Assembly (NCBI GenBank): GCA_027320105.1
Contig: DAHVMA010000069.1
Location: 1 to 27,243 of the forward strand
Reading direction: 5' to 3'
Source of the DNA: JAKAQB01 sp027320105
GTDB taxonomy: Bacteria; Actinomycetota; Acidimicrobiia; Acidimicrobiales; Palsa-688
Length of the DNA: 27,243 bases
The position numbers were made by a program, and so were the translations under genes. Shown piece by piece: positions 1-7,370 of this stretch (positions are counted from its first letter, which is position 1; each line of letters begins with the position of its first letter). The notes under the pieces are model-generated. The model did not search any database, was not told where the DNA came from, and saw only the letters and a program-made list of their open reading frames with translations.

Positions 1-129
1 CTCTACGCCCGCAACCTGGGCGGGGGCGAGCGGCTCGCCGAAGCGACCGCCATCGTTCCTGCCGACCACGAGATCCACCACGACCCGGACCATCCGTCAT
101 CGGTGCTGTTGCCGCACGCGATGCTCTGA
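1..129 (+). CDS. C-terminal fragment of an unidentified protein
   Basis: Frame 1 is open from the window edge and ends in TGA at 127-129, giving the last 42 residues of a protein that begins outside the window. The tail is rich in His, Asp and Pro (for example EIHHDPDHPSS) and ends in LLPHAML. I do not recognise the family. It is called coding because the codons are G/C-ending like the neighbouring genes and because a stem-loop follows before the convergent DUF1810 gene. A chance open frame of this length cannot be excluded in such GC-rich DNA. Confidence 0.45.
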   Translation, partial: LYARNLGGGERLAEATAIVPADHEIHHDPDHPSSVLLPHAML

Positions 130-459
130 GCGGGCAGCTACGGCGTGGGGCTGGGCTGCGGGAGGCGTGGCGGCTGGCTGGTCCAGGCGCTTCAGAGGCC
201 AACCGCGCGCAGCTGCTCGTTCTGCGCGCAACCACGACGACATGGCGTCTCGGGTGCGCGCAGTTAGCCTGGCTGCGCGCGAGTCACCTGGCACGTGCGA
301 CTTCGTGACCCCCGCATTTGGTGCTAACTGCTCGAAGCGGAGCGACCGTAGCCTGATGGGGGTGTTCGAACCGCTCGGGGTGGGCGGCTGACGCCGTGGG
401 TTCCCGGCCCACGGCATCGGCAGCGTCCAGGGCTACGACGCGAACGCGACCCGGACGGC
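130..459. other. Intergenic region between convergent genes
   Basis: About 330 bases between the 3' ends of the left-edge gene and the DUF1810 gene. The open frames here are low-complexity Arg/Pro/Ala translations without family features, so I see no gene. The only clear structure is the stem-loop at 393-415. Confidence 0.5.
393..415. terminator. Stem-loop, probable intrinsic terminator
   Basis: GCCGTGGG (393-400) and CCCACGGC (408-415) form a perfect 8-bp stem around a 7-nt loop. It lies 45 bases past the stop of the DUF1810 gene and is downstream of the + strand left-edge gene, so it sits where a terminator serving both convergent genes is expected. There is no U-tract, which is common for actinobacterial hairpin terminators. 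Its function is inferred from position and shape. Confidence 0.5.
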
Positions 460-906
460 TCAGGGGTCGTCGGCGAGCAGCGCATCGGTTGCCGGGTCGG
501 GCTCCCCGCCAAACCAGCGGTCGAGCACCGACTGCCACGGCCCGTCTGGGTCGGAACGGAGGAACAGCGTCATCGACGACCGTAGCTTCATGGCGTCGAT
601 CTCCCCGAGCAGGTCGCCGGCGCTGCTGGCCGGCGCCTCGGCGGCAGCCAGGGCGGACTCTCGCAGCCTGGGACCGAGCACCGGATGGCGGAGGTAAGCC
701 CGGGCTTCCTCGAGCGAGCGGATGGCGAAGTGCCTTGCCGCGGACGAGCGGCCGAGACCCTCGATCTGGGGGAAGACGAACCACATCCAGTGGCCCGCCT
801 TGCGGCCGGCGCGCAGCTCTGCGATCGCCCGGGCGTAGGTCCCCCCGGCGTCCTGGGCGTCGACGAAGCGTCGGAGGTCGCTGGGCGGAAGGTCCATGGA
901 GATCAC
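460..906 (-). CDS. DUF1810 family protein
   Basis: A 148-aa protein with the DUF1810 signature along its whole length: DLRRFVDAQ near the N-terminus, ELRAGRKAGHWMWFVFPQ with IEGLG around residues 30-52, and an EARAYLRHPVLGPRL segment around residue 70. The usual family length is about 140 aa, so it is complete. Its biochemical function is unknown. The open frame begins with GTG at 906. The internal ATG at 897 (MDLPPSDL) is equally likely because neither start has a clear Shine-Dalgarno sequence. It is the last gene of the leftward set, about 110 bp beyond the dienelactone hydrolase stop, and could be co-transcribed with it. Confidence 0.85.
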   Translation of the reverse strand: MISMDLPPSDLRRFVDAQDAGGTYARAIAELRAGRKAGHWMWFVFPQIEGLGRSSAARHFAIRSLEEARAYLRHPVLGPRLRESALAAAEAPASSAGDLLGEIDAMKLRSSMTLFLRSDPDGPWQSVLDRWFGGEPDPATDALLADDP

Positions 907-1018
907 ATCGTCTGTTGCGGGACTAGTTGGTTAGCACGCAGTGTCGGTCCGCTGGCTGGGTGTGATCGGAGGAACCCGGCCGCACCGCTGCCCCAGACGA
1001 GGGCAATGATCCCGTAGT

Positions 1019-1708
1019 CTAGAGGTTGTCCCGGAGGAACCCGACGGTCCGGTCCCAGGCGATCCTGGCCTGCTGTGGGTCATAGGTGCCGATCAGGTTC
1101 TCGTCGTTCAAGAAGGCGTGTCCCGCCGGATAGAAGTGCAGCTCGGGTTGGGTGCCGGTCGCCTCTGCGATGGCCCGGAACTGCGCCTTTGCCGCCTCCG
1201 CCGGCACGAAGGCATCCTTCTCGCCGTAGTGGCCCTGCACCCTGGCCGTAAGCGCCGACCAGTCGGGCTCCTCCTGGAGGACCCCGTAGAAGGCCACGGC
1301 GGCACCAACCTTGTCCCCCGCCTGGGCAGCCAGCGAGAGCACGAACCCGCCCCCCATGCAGAAGCCGACGACCCCGGCCTTGACGCCAGTCACCGCGTCG
1401 CTGGCGAGCAGGTAGTCGACGGCGCCCACGAGGTCGCGCGCCGCCCGGTCGGCCGGCAGCTCCTGCATGAGCCGGCTCGCCTCCTCCGCGTCATGGGTGG
1501 TCCTGCCCCCGTAGAGGTCCGGGGCGAGGGCCACGAACCCCTCGCCGGCGAACCGGTCGGCCACGTTGGCGATGTGGTCGGTGAGACCCCACCACTCCTG
1601 GATGACCACGAGTCCTGGCCCCCGCCCGCCTGCGGGCGTGGCGAGGTAGCCAAAGGCCTCGCCTCCGTTGCTCGGGAAGGTGACGTTCTGACGGGGTTGG
1701 TCGGGCAT
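1019..1708 (-). CDS. Dienelactone hydrolase family protein (alpha/beta hydrolase)
   Basis: A 229-aa cytoplasmic alpha/beta hydrolase of the carboxymethylenebutenolidase (DLH) family. The Cys-Asp-His triad is visible: Cys117 in GFCMGG (nucleophile elbow), Asp165 in GEKDAFVP and His197 in AGHAFLN. VIQEWWGL near residue 36 is the conserved N-terminal motif and carries the Glu that interacts with the nucleophile. DLH proteins hydrolyse dienelactones or other strained lactones and esters, but this paralogue-rich family gives no secure substrate. There is no signal peptide. A TAGCGT -10-like box ends 6 nt before the ATG, suggesting a leaderless transcript from its own promoter. The 78-aa gene ends about 30 bp upstream. 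Confidence 0.88.
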   Translation of the reverse strand: MPDQPRQNVTFPSNGGEAFGYLATPAGGRGPGLVVIQEWWGLTDHIANVADRFAGEGFVALAPDLYGGRTTHDAEEASRLMQELPADRAARDLVGAVDYLLASDAVTGVKAGVVGFCMGGGFVLSLAAQAGDKVGAAVAFYGVLQEEPDWSALTARVQGHYGEKDAFVPAEAAKAQFRAIAEATGTQPELHFYPAGHAFLNDENLIGTYDPQQARIAWDRTVGFLRDNL

Positions 1709-1714
1709 GCCCAG

Positions 1715-1720
1715 ACGCTA
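1715..1720 (-). promoter_or_regulatory. -10 box for a leaderless dienelactone hydrolase transcript
   Basis: On the minus strand TAGCGT fits the actinobacterial TAnnnT -10 pattern. It ends 6 nt before the ATG at 1708, which would put the transcription start at or next to the A of the start codon. No convincing -35 box or Shine-Dalgarno sequence is visible. Confidence 0.45.
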
Positions 1721-1739
1721 CCCGGGGGGCACCCCGACT

Positions 1740-1976
1740 TCACAGGGCGGCGAGCCGCTCCTCGAGCTCCGCCACCGGGTACAGGTGGCGGGCCAGGGTC
1801 TCCGTCAGCCAGGCCTCCACCGCGGCACGGCGGTCACCGTCGGGCAGCTGCGCCCACAGGTCCAGCAGCCGGTCCTGCACCTCGCCGGCGGACACGGAGG
1901 TGAGCCCGATCAACTCGGCGCGCCACGTCCCCACGAAGGGCGCCACTCCGTCGATGGTGTCGTGAGCGTCAGTCAT
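1740..1976 (-). CDS. Small hypothetical protein (78 aa)
   Basis: A 78-aa acidic, mostly helical protein with no signal peptide or membrane segment. It has Trp and Leu at regular intervals (VGTWRAELIGL, LLDLWAQLPDG, VEAWLTETLARHLYPVAELEERL) and no metal-binding or catalytic motif. I do not recognise the family. It lies between sdhB (about 90 bp upstream) and the dienelactone hydrolase (about 30 bp downstream) on the same strand. A TAGGCT -10-like element at 1986-1991 ends 9 nt before the ATG, so a short or leaderless transcript is possible. It is called real on codon use and spacing. Confidence 0.6.
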   Translation of the reverse strand: MTDAHDTIDGVAPFVGTWRAELIGLTSVSAGEVQDRLLDLWAQLPDGDRRAAVEAWLTETLARHLYPVAELEERLAAL

Positions 1977-2064
1977 TGCAGACCCAGCCTAGAGGTTGTC
2001 GGTGCCTACCCACGTATCGGCCCCCACCATGCCCCCGACGAACGCCTGGACGTCGCCCGACGCG

Positions 2065-2817
2065 TCACGCACCGTTGCCTCCCCGCCGGCGGCGCAACAG
2101 CCGGACCGGATCGTACTTGACGTCCACGACGCGCTCCTTCATGGGGATTATCCCGTTGTCGGTGATCTTGATCTTCTCCGGGCAGACCTCGGTGCAGCAC
2201 TTGGTGATGTTGCACAGCCCGAGGCCGCGGTCATCCTGGACGAGCTTCTTGCGGTCGAGGGCGTCGTTGGGGTGCATGTCGAGCTCGGCGTAGCGGATGA
2301 AGAAGCGAGGGCCGGAGAAGGCCTCCTTGTTGTCGTCGTGGTCCCGGATCACGTGGCACGTGTTCTGGCAGAGCCAGCACTCGATGCACTTGCGGAGCTC
2401 CTGCGACCGCTCGACGTCCACCTGGGCCATGCGGAAGGGGGCCGTGGGCTGCTCGGCGGTGGGGGTGAAGGCGGGGACCAGCTCCGCCTTCCGGTAGTTG
2501 AACGAGACGTCGGTGACCAGGTCGCGGATCACCGGGAACGTCCGCAGTGGCGTGATGGTGATCGGCTCGCCCCGGGGGAACGTGGACAGCCGCGCCAGGC
2601 ACATCAGGCGTGGGCGCCCGTTTACCTCCGCAGAGCACGAGCCGCACTTGCCGGCCTTGCAGTTCCACCGCACGGCCATGTCGCCGGCCAGTTGCGCCTG
2701 GACGTGGTGCACGACGTCGAGGACAACCTCGCCGTCCTCGGCCTCCACCGTGTAGTCCACGAGGCCACCGCCGGATGCGTCGCCGCGCCAGATACGAAGG
2801 GTCAGGTCGTAAGCCAT
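2065..2817 (-). CDS. sdhB: Succinate dehydrogenase iron-sulfur subunit
   Basis: A 250-aa electron-transfer subunit that passes electrons from the SdhA flavin to the membrane quinone site. All three cluster motifs are present: [2Fe-2S] ligands Cys53, Cys58, Cys61 and Cys73 (NCKAGKCGSC); [4Fe-4S] ligands Cys144, Cys147, Cys150 and Cys154 (CIECWLCQNTC); and a third, [3Fe-4S]-type group with Cys202, Cys208 and Cys212 (CCTEVCPE). Length and sequence style match the mycobacterial Sdh1 iron-sulfur subunit (about 248 aa). The start ATG overlaps the sdhA stop as TGATG, so translation is probably coupled. The enzyme could also run as a fumarate reductase. Direction cannot be read from sequence. Confidence 0.95.
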   Translation of the reverse strand: MAYDLTLRIWRGDASGGGLVDYTVEAEDGEVVLDVVHHVQAQLAGDMAVRWNCKAGKCGSCSAEVNGRPRLMCLARLSTFPRGEPITITPLRTFPVIRDLVTDVSFNYRKAELVPAFTPTAEQPTAPFRMAQVDVERSQELRKCIECWLCQNTCHVIRDHDDNKEAFSGPRFFIRYAELDMHPNDALDRKKLVQDDRGLGLCNITKCCTEVCPEKIKITDNGIIPMKERVVDVKYDPVRLLRRRRGGNGA

Positions 2818-4622
2818 CAGTGCGGCTCCTCGAGGAGAGCAGCCAGCTCCGGCGGCGGCTCCGGCAGATCCTGCAGACGCAGGTGAACGGCACCGCCGTC
2901 CGCCAACTCGACGATCACGTTGCGCTTTCCCCAGAAGTCGTAGTCGGTCATCGGGAAGTCGTCACGGGTGTGCCCGCCGCGGGACTCCTTTCGCTCCATG
3001 GCGGCGAGGGCGACCGCCTCGGCGACGAGGAGCATGTTCCGCAGGTCGAGGGCGAGGTTCCAGCCCGGGTTGTACTGACGGTTGCCTTCCACGCCCAGGG
3101 CCTTCGACCGCTCCCTCAGATCATGGATCGTCTTCAGCGCCAGGCGCATCTCGTGCTCGCGCCGGATGATGCCGACCAGGTCCTGCATGGCGTCCTGGAG
3201 CTCCTGCTGGATGCGGTAGGGGTTCTCCCGCCCGCCGCTGTCGAACGGCGCCAGGGCGGTGCGCACCCCGGCGGCGACCTCTTCCTCGGGGACCACCGGG
3301 CGGCGCTCGCCGACCTCGGAGGCGTAGGCCGCAGCGTGCTCGCCGGCGCGCCGCCCGAACACGACGAGATCCGACAGCGAGTTGCCGCCGAGGCGGTTGG
3401 CCCCGTGCATGCCGCCGGCGACCTCGCCGGCCGCGTACAGGCCCGGCACCCGGGAGGAGGCGCTGTCGGGATCGACCTCGACCCCCCCCATCACGTAGTG
3501 GCACGTCGGCCCGATCTCCATGGGCTCCCTGGTGATGTCCACCTCGGCCAGCTCCATGAACTGGTGGTACATCGACGGCAGCCGCTTCTTGATGTACTCA
3601 GGGCTGCGCCGGGAGGCTATGTCGAGGAACACACCGCCGTGCGGCGACCCCCGCCCCGCCTTGATCTCGCTGTTGATGGCCCGCGCAACCTCGTCGCGAG
3701 GCAGCAGCTCCGGGGGCCGGCGGTTGTTCTTCTTGTCGTCGTACCAGCGGTCGGCCTCCCCCTCGGTGTCCGCCGTCTCGGCTTTGAAGAACTCCGGGAT
3801 GTAGTCGAACATGAACCGCCGGCCCTCGGAGTTGCGGAGCACGCCGCCGTCTCCGCGCACCGACTCGGTGACGAGCAAGCCCCGCACCGACGGCGGCCAG
3901 ACCATCCCCGTCGGGTGGAACTGGACGAACTCCATGTTGAGCAGCGTGGCGCCGGCCCGCAGGGCCAGGGCGTGGCCGTCTCCGGTGTACTCCCACGAGT
4001 TGGACGTCACCTTCCACGACTTGCCGATGCCTCCGGTGGCGAGCACCACCGCTGGGGTCTCGAACACGACGAAGCGACCCGACTCCCGCCAGTACCCCAA
4101 CGCGCCGGCGATCCGATCGCCGTCTCTCATCAGGTCGGTGACGGTGCACTCCATGTACACGTCCACTCCCAGCTGGACGGTCCGCTGCTGGAGGGTGCGG
4201 ATCATCTCGAGGCCTGTCCGGTCGCCGACATGGGCGAGCCGGGCGTAGCGATGGCCGCCGAAGTCGCGTTGGCTGATCAGCCCGTCCTTGGTGCGGTCGA
4301 ACAGGGCACCCCATTGCTCGAGCTCCCAGACCCGCTCCGGCGCCTCCTTGGCGTGCAGCTCCGCCATCCGCCAGTTGTTGAGCAGCTTCCCGCCCCGCAT
4401 CGTGTCGCGGAAGTGGACCTTCCAGTTGTCATCGGGCCACAGGTTCCCCATCGCCGCCGCGATGCCGCCCTCGGCCATCACGGTATGGGCCTTGCCGAGG
4501 AGGCTCTTGCACACGACGGCCGTGCGTGCCCCGGCCTCGTGCGCCGCGATGGCCGCCCGCAGCCCCGAGCCGCCGGCGCCGATGACGACGACGTCGTAGG
4601 TGTGCCGCTCGTACTCGGGCAT
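2817..4622 (-). CDS. sdhA: Succinate dehydrogenase flavoprotein subunit
   Basis: A 601-aa catalytic subunit that oxidises succinate to fumarate. It has the dinucleotide-binding GAGGSG (15-20), the covalent FAD histidine His46 in GKAHTVMAEGG, the substrate-site His236 in FVQFHPTG, a conserved TESVRGDGG (252-260), His375 in CHYVMGG and HGANRLGGNSL (406-416). The start is set at 4622 because ATG overlaps the sdhC stop as TGATG and the protein then begins MPEYERHTYDVVVIG. The open frame continues upstream but only as an out-of-frame shadow of sdhC. Covalent FAD and complete active-site residues point to a functional enzyme of the TCA cycle and respiratory chain. Confidence 0.96.
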   Translation of the reverse strand: MPEYERHTYDVVVIGAGGSGLRAAIAAHEAGARTAVVCKSLLGKAHTVMAEGGIAAAMGNLWPDDNWKVHFRDTMRGGKLLNNWRMAELHAKEAPERVWELEQWGALFDRTKDGLISQRDFGGHRYARLAHVGDRTGLEMIRTLQQRTVQLGVDVYMECTVTDLMRDGDRIAGALGYWRESGRFVVFETPAVVLATGGIGKSWKVTSNSWEYTGDGHALALRAGATLLNMEFVQFHPTGMVWPPSVRGLLVTESVRGDGGVLRNSEGRRFMFDYIPEFFKAETADTEGEADRWYDDKKNNRRPPELLPRDEVARAINSEIKAGRGSPHGGVFLDIASRRSPEYIKKRLPSMYHQFMELAEVDITREPMEIGPTCHYVMGGVEVDPDSASSRVPGLYAAGEVAGGMHGANRLGGNSLSDLVVFGRRAGEHAAAYASEVGERRPVVPEEEVAAGVRTALAPFDSGGRENPYRIQQELQDAMQDLVGIIRREHEMRLALKTIHDLRERSKALGVEGNRQYNPGWNLALDLRNMLLVAEAVALAAMERKESRGGHTRDDFPMTDYDFWGKRNVIVELADGGAVHLRLQDLPEPPPELAALLEEPH

Positions 4623-5449
4623 CACACCCACGCCCCGTGGATCGTGCCGCTGGCCACCAGCCGTACATAGAGATCGGTGAGGGCCACCCAGATGAGACTG
4701 GACCAGGCTAACTGCATGTGGCGGGTGTTGAGCTTGGAGACGACGCCCCACATCTTGAAGCGGATCGGGTGCCTGGAGAAGTGCTTGAGACGGCCGCCGA
4801 CGATGTGGCGGCAGGAGTGGCACGACAACGAGTACAGCCAGAGCAGCGTGGCGTTGATGAGAAGTACCGCCGTGCCCACGCCGAAGTGGCCCCACTGCCC
4901 GGTGTGGGTCCGGAAGGCGAGCACGGCGTCGTAGGTGAGGATGGCGTTCAGCACGAGCCCCGCGTAGAAGAAGTACCGGTGGACGTTGTGCACGATGAGC
5001 GGGAAGCGCGTCTCGCCCGTGTAGCGCTTGTGCGGCTCGGCCACGGCGCACGCCGGCGGCGACAGCCAGAACGCCCGGTAGTAGGCGCGGCGGTAGTAGT
5101 AACAGGTGAGGCGGTACCCGAGGGGGAAGATCAGGATCAAGATCGCTGGCGAGATCGACCACCAGTAGCCCAGCACTGTGAGGTGCGGCACGTTCACCCT
5201 CGCATGGGTGTAGCCCTGCGCCGAGAGGTGGCAGCCGGCCACCAGGCACGGTGAGTAGAACGGCGAGATGTAGGGCGCGTAGTAATAGTCCTTGTTGTAG
5301 AAGGCGGCGACGGTGGCATAGACGACGAAGGCCGTCATCACGAACGCGGAGATCGCTGGCGCCCGCCACCAGGCATCGGTCCGGAGGGTCTTGGTGGGTA
5401 TGTCGGCGCGAGGCCGTGCCGGCGGCGCTGGTGTCGTGGGTGCAGCCAT
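4622..5449 (-). CDS. sdhC: Succinate dehydrogenase membrane anchor (Sdh1-type)
   Basis: A 275-aa membrane protein with about five hydrophobic segments: residues near 35-55, 95-115, a segment after the VHRYFFY motif, one at VGTAVLLINATLLWLYSL, and a C-terminal one. Several intramembrane His and Cys residues (VHNVHRYF, CHSCRH) could ligate heme or support quinone binding. One long anchor instead of separate SdhC and SdhD matches the actinobacterial Sdh1 complex (Rv0249c-0247c in Mycobacterium tuberculosis), including the order anchor-flavoprotein-Fe/S. The start is taken at 5449 because AGGAGG at 5454-5459 sits 4 nt upstream. An in-frame codon further upstream (5476) has no such support. It is the first gene of the operon and is divergent from lysR. 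Confidence 0.85.
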   Translation of the reverse strand: MAAPTTPAPPARPRADIPTKTLRTDAWWRAPAISAFVMTAFVVYATVAAFYNKDYYYAPYISPFYSPCLVAGCHLSAQGYTHARVNVPHLTVLGYWWSISPAILILIFPLGYRLTCYYYRRAYYRAFWLSPPACAVAEPHKRYTGETRFPLIVHNVHRYFFYAGLVLNAILTYDAVLAFRTHTGQWGHFGVGTAVLLINATLLWLYSLSCHSCRHIVGGRLKHFSRHPIRFKMWGVVSKLNTRHMQLAWSSLIWVALTDLYVRLVASGTIHGAWV

Positions 5450-5464
5450 CTGCCCTCCTGTGGT

Positions 5465-5510
5465 CCGGGATCCCAAGAGGACGCTAATCCCGGGCAGCGA
5501 CCGCCGTCGA
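5465..5510 (-). promoter_or_regulatory. Predicted sdh promoter with flanking inverted repeat
   Basis: Minus-strand TAGCGT (5481-5486) is a good TAnnnT -10 box. TCGACG (5505-5510) 18 bp upstream is a weak -35. The start would be near 5474, giving a leader of about 25 nt that carries the AGGAGG site. The -10 box lies inside a 7-bp inverted repeat, CCGGGAT at 5465-5471 and ATCCCGG at 5487-5493. The -35 lies in the perfect 12-bp palindrome GCCGTCGACGGC (5503-5514). Either dyad could be an operator. Confidence 0.45.
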
Positions 5511-5520
5511 CGGCCACCTA

Positions 5521-5537
5521 CCTCTCAGACGTAGAGG
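5521..5537. promoter_or_regulatory. LysR-type T-N11-A dyad between sdhC and lysR
   Basis: CCTCTCAGACGTAGAGG has perfect 5-bp arms with a 7-nt centre and contains T5523-N11-A5535, the classical LysR-family binding pattern. It lies immediately upstream of the lysR -10-like box (TAGCCT, 5540-5545). This is where autorepression and control of the divergent operon by the same protein are usually exerted. Assignment to the adjacent regulator is inference. Confidence 0.5.
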
Positions 5538-5539
5538 CC

Positions 5540-5545
5540 TAGCCT
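5540..5545 (+). promoter_or_regulatory. -10 box for a leaderless lysR transcript
   Basis: TAGCCT matches TAnnnT and ends 8 nt before the lysR ATG at 5554, so the transcript is likely to begin at or within a couple of bases of the start codon. No Shine-Dalgarno sequence precedes the ATG, which agrees with a leaderless mRNA. Confidence 0.45.
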
Positions 5546-5553
5546 ATGGAGCC

Positions 5554-6498
5554 ATGCAGCTCCACCAGCTCCGGTACGTCGTGACCCTGGCCGAGGAAGG
5601 GCAGTTCGTGCGGGCCGCGTCGCGCCTGCACGTAGCCCAGCCGTCGGTCAGCGCCGCCGTGAGGGCACTGGAGGTCGAGCTCGGCGCCAGCCTGTTCGAC
5701 CGCTCGCGCCAAGGGGCGATCCTGACGGCGGCCGGCGAGGCATTCCTGCCGTGGGCTCGCCAGGCCCTCACCGACTGCGACGCCGGCGTCGCCGCCATCG
5801 AGGCGCTTGCCGGTCTCGAGCGCGGTCGCGTCACCCTCGGCGCCACCCCGAGCCTGACGACCACCGTGCTGCCACCCGTCCTCGCCGCCTTCCACACCAC
5901 CTACCCGGGTGTCGAGCTGGTCGTGGACGAGGCCGGCTCCGGCGACCTCGTCCGGAAGCTGGAGCGCAGCCTGGTCGACCTCGCCCTGATCGTGCTCCCG
6001 GTGTCGGGTGCGTCGCTGCAGGCGCGCCCGCTCGGGGAGGAAGAGCTGGTCGTGGCCGTGCCGGCCGGTCACCCCTTGTCACTGCGCCAAGCCCTGGAGG
6101 TCAGCGACCTGCGGGACGTGCCACTGGTGATGTTCCGCGACGGCTACGACCTGCGCGAGGCCACCCTCGACGCCTGCCGGCACGCCGGCTTCCAACCGAG
6201 CTTCGCCGTGGAAGGCCTCGAGATGGATGGTGTGCTGGCTATGGCCGGCGCCGGCCTCGGGGCGGCGGTCCTGCCTGCATCGGTGGTCCCCCCCGGCGGC
6301 TCGCTGCGAGCCGTGCGCTTCGCTCGACGGGAGCTCGTCCGCCACATCGGCGTGGCGGAGCGGCGAGACCGGACGACCTCACGGGCCATGGAGGCACTGC
6401 TCGAGCGCGTCGAAGTGGGCATGCGCCGCCCGGCCGGCCCAGTCCCACCCGCCCGTGACCCCGGGCGGAAGCGAAGGGCGGTCAGCCGGGGTCGCTGA
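5554..6498 (+). CDS. LysR family transcriptional regulator
   Basis: A 314-aa regulator. Residues 1-60 form the winged helix-turn-helix (MQLHQLRYVVTLAEEGQF, then AASRLHVAQPSVSAAVRALE and LFDRSRQG). The periplasmic-binding-protein-like effector domain follows from about residue 90 (GRVTLGATPSL, PVLAAFHTTYPGVELVV, LGAAVLPASVV). Length is usual for the family apart from a basic tail of about 25 residues. It is transcribed away from sdhC across a gap of about 100 bp that holds a T-N11-A dyad, so it probably controls itself and perhaps the sdh operon. The effector is unknown. Its last 17 bases overlap the 3' end of the convergent crotonase gene. Confidence 0.93.
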   Translation: MQLHQLRYVVTLAEEGQFVRAASRLHVAQPSVSAAVRALEVELGASLFDRSRQGAILTAAGEAFLPWARQALTDCDAGVAAIEALAGLERGRVTLGATPSLTTTVLPPVLAAFHTTYPGVELVVDEAGSGDLVRKLERSLVDLALIVLPVSGASLQARPLGEEELVVAVPAGHPLSLRQALEVSDLRDVPLVMFRDGYDLREATLDACRHAGFQPSFAVEGLEMDGVLAMAGAGLGAAVLPASVVPPGGSLRAVRFARRELVRHIGVAERRDRTTSRAMEALLERVEVGMRRPAGPVPPARDPGRKRRAVSRGR

Positions 6499-7357
6499 AC
6501 ACGGGTGACCTTTCCTCCAGGTGGGCCCGCACTGCCTCGGCCTGGTTGGGGCTGCCGATGATGCTGCTCATCGCCTCGGACTCCGCGCGGTACTGATCGG
6601 CGGGGGCGGCCAGGAGGGAAGCGTCCAGCAGCGCCTTGGCAGCGCGCACGGCCTGCGGGCTGGACGCCGCCAGCTGCCGGGCCAGATCGAGAGCGGCCGC
6701 CCGGGGATCGTCGGCCATCCGGGTGGCCAGCCCGATGCGAACCGCCTCCTCCCCCTCGACGATCCGGCCGGTCCAGGTGAGCTCCTTGGCCGCGTCGACG
6801 CCCACGAGCCGCGGTAGTGCCCAGGTCCCGGTCATGTCGGGGACGAGACCCCACCGGATCTCGAGCACGGAGAGCCGGGCTCCAGGGGCCACCACCCGCA
6901 GGTCGGCACCGAGGGCGATCTGCAGGCCGCCTCCCAGGGCGACGCCGTGCACGGCGGCGATCGTCGGCACCGGGAGGCGCCGCCAGCCGTCTGCGGCCTC
7001 CTGGGCCAGGTTGGTGACCCGCCCCGGCAGCCGTGCACCGAGAGCTCGCCGCACGTCCACTTCGCCGGGATCGCTGGCCATGGCGAGGAGCGACGACACG
7101 TCCAGACCTGTACAGAATGCCCGGCCTTCGCCGGAGAGTACCACAGCGCGCACACTGGCGTCCTCCGCCAGGGCGTCTGAAGCAGCGACGAGCGCCTCCA
7201 ACAGGCCCACGTCGAGGGCGTTCAGCTTCTCGGGCCGGTTGAGCCGGACGTCGGCGACGCCCGCCTCGACCCGCAGGATGACCCGACCGGATGAGGACAC
7301 GGACACCGATCGTAGGGTCGTGACACCGTTCCGTGGTAATCCGGGAGTATTCACCAT
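6482..7357 (-). CDS. Enoyl-CoA hydratase/isomerase (crotonase) family protein
   Basis: A 291-aa crotonase-fold acyl-CoA enzyme, presumably acting in fatty-acid or branched-chain acyl-CoA metabolism. LNRPEKLNAL (39-48), the first oxyanion-hole region GRAFCTGLDV (78-87) and the second, VHGVALGGGL (136-145), are clear. In classical hydratases two glutamates catalyse the reaction. Here the first position appears to be Gln146 (GGGLQIAL), while the second is kept as Glu166 (LEIRWGLVPD). One acidic residue is more typical of isomerase or other crotonase subtypes, so the exact reaction is open. The ATG at 7357 is chosen because GAGGG (7365-7369) lies 7 nt upstream. The leader carries a tandem repeat array and a predicted sigma-70-type promoter. 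Confidence 0.88.
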   Translation of the reverse strand: MVNTPGLPRNGVTTLRSVSVSSSGRVILRVEAGVADVRLNRPEKLNALDVGLLEALVAASDALAEDASVRAVVLSGEGRAFCTGLDVSSLLAMASDPGEVDVRRALGARLPGRVTNLAQEAADGWRRLPVPTIAAVHGVALGGGLQIALGADLRVVAPGARLSVLEIRWGLVPDMTGTWALPRLVGVDAAKELTWTGRIVEGEEAVRIGLATRMADDPRAAALDLARQLAASSPQAVRAAKALLDASLLAAPADQYRAESEAMSSIIGSPNQAEAVRAHLEERSPVFSDPG

Positions 7358-7370
7358 TGGGTTTCCCTCG

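Noticed and set aside
355..380. tRNA-like GTTCGAA sequence
   Set aside because: No flanking T-stem, acceptor or anticodon arms can be paired on either strand.
919..927. GGGACTAGT half-site upstream of the DUF1810 gene
   Set aside because: Only one arm of the DosR dyad is present.
2610..4670. Very long + strand open frame (686 codons) opposite sdhA
   Set aside because: It is antisense to sdhA, has no family motif, and is explained by G/C-ending codons leaving few stops on the other strand. The same applies to long frames opposite ftsH (13389-14789) and PFOR.
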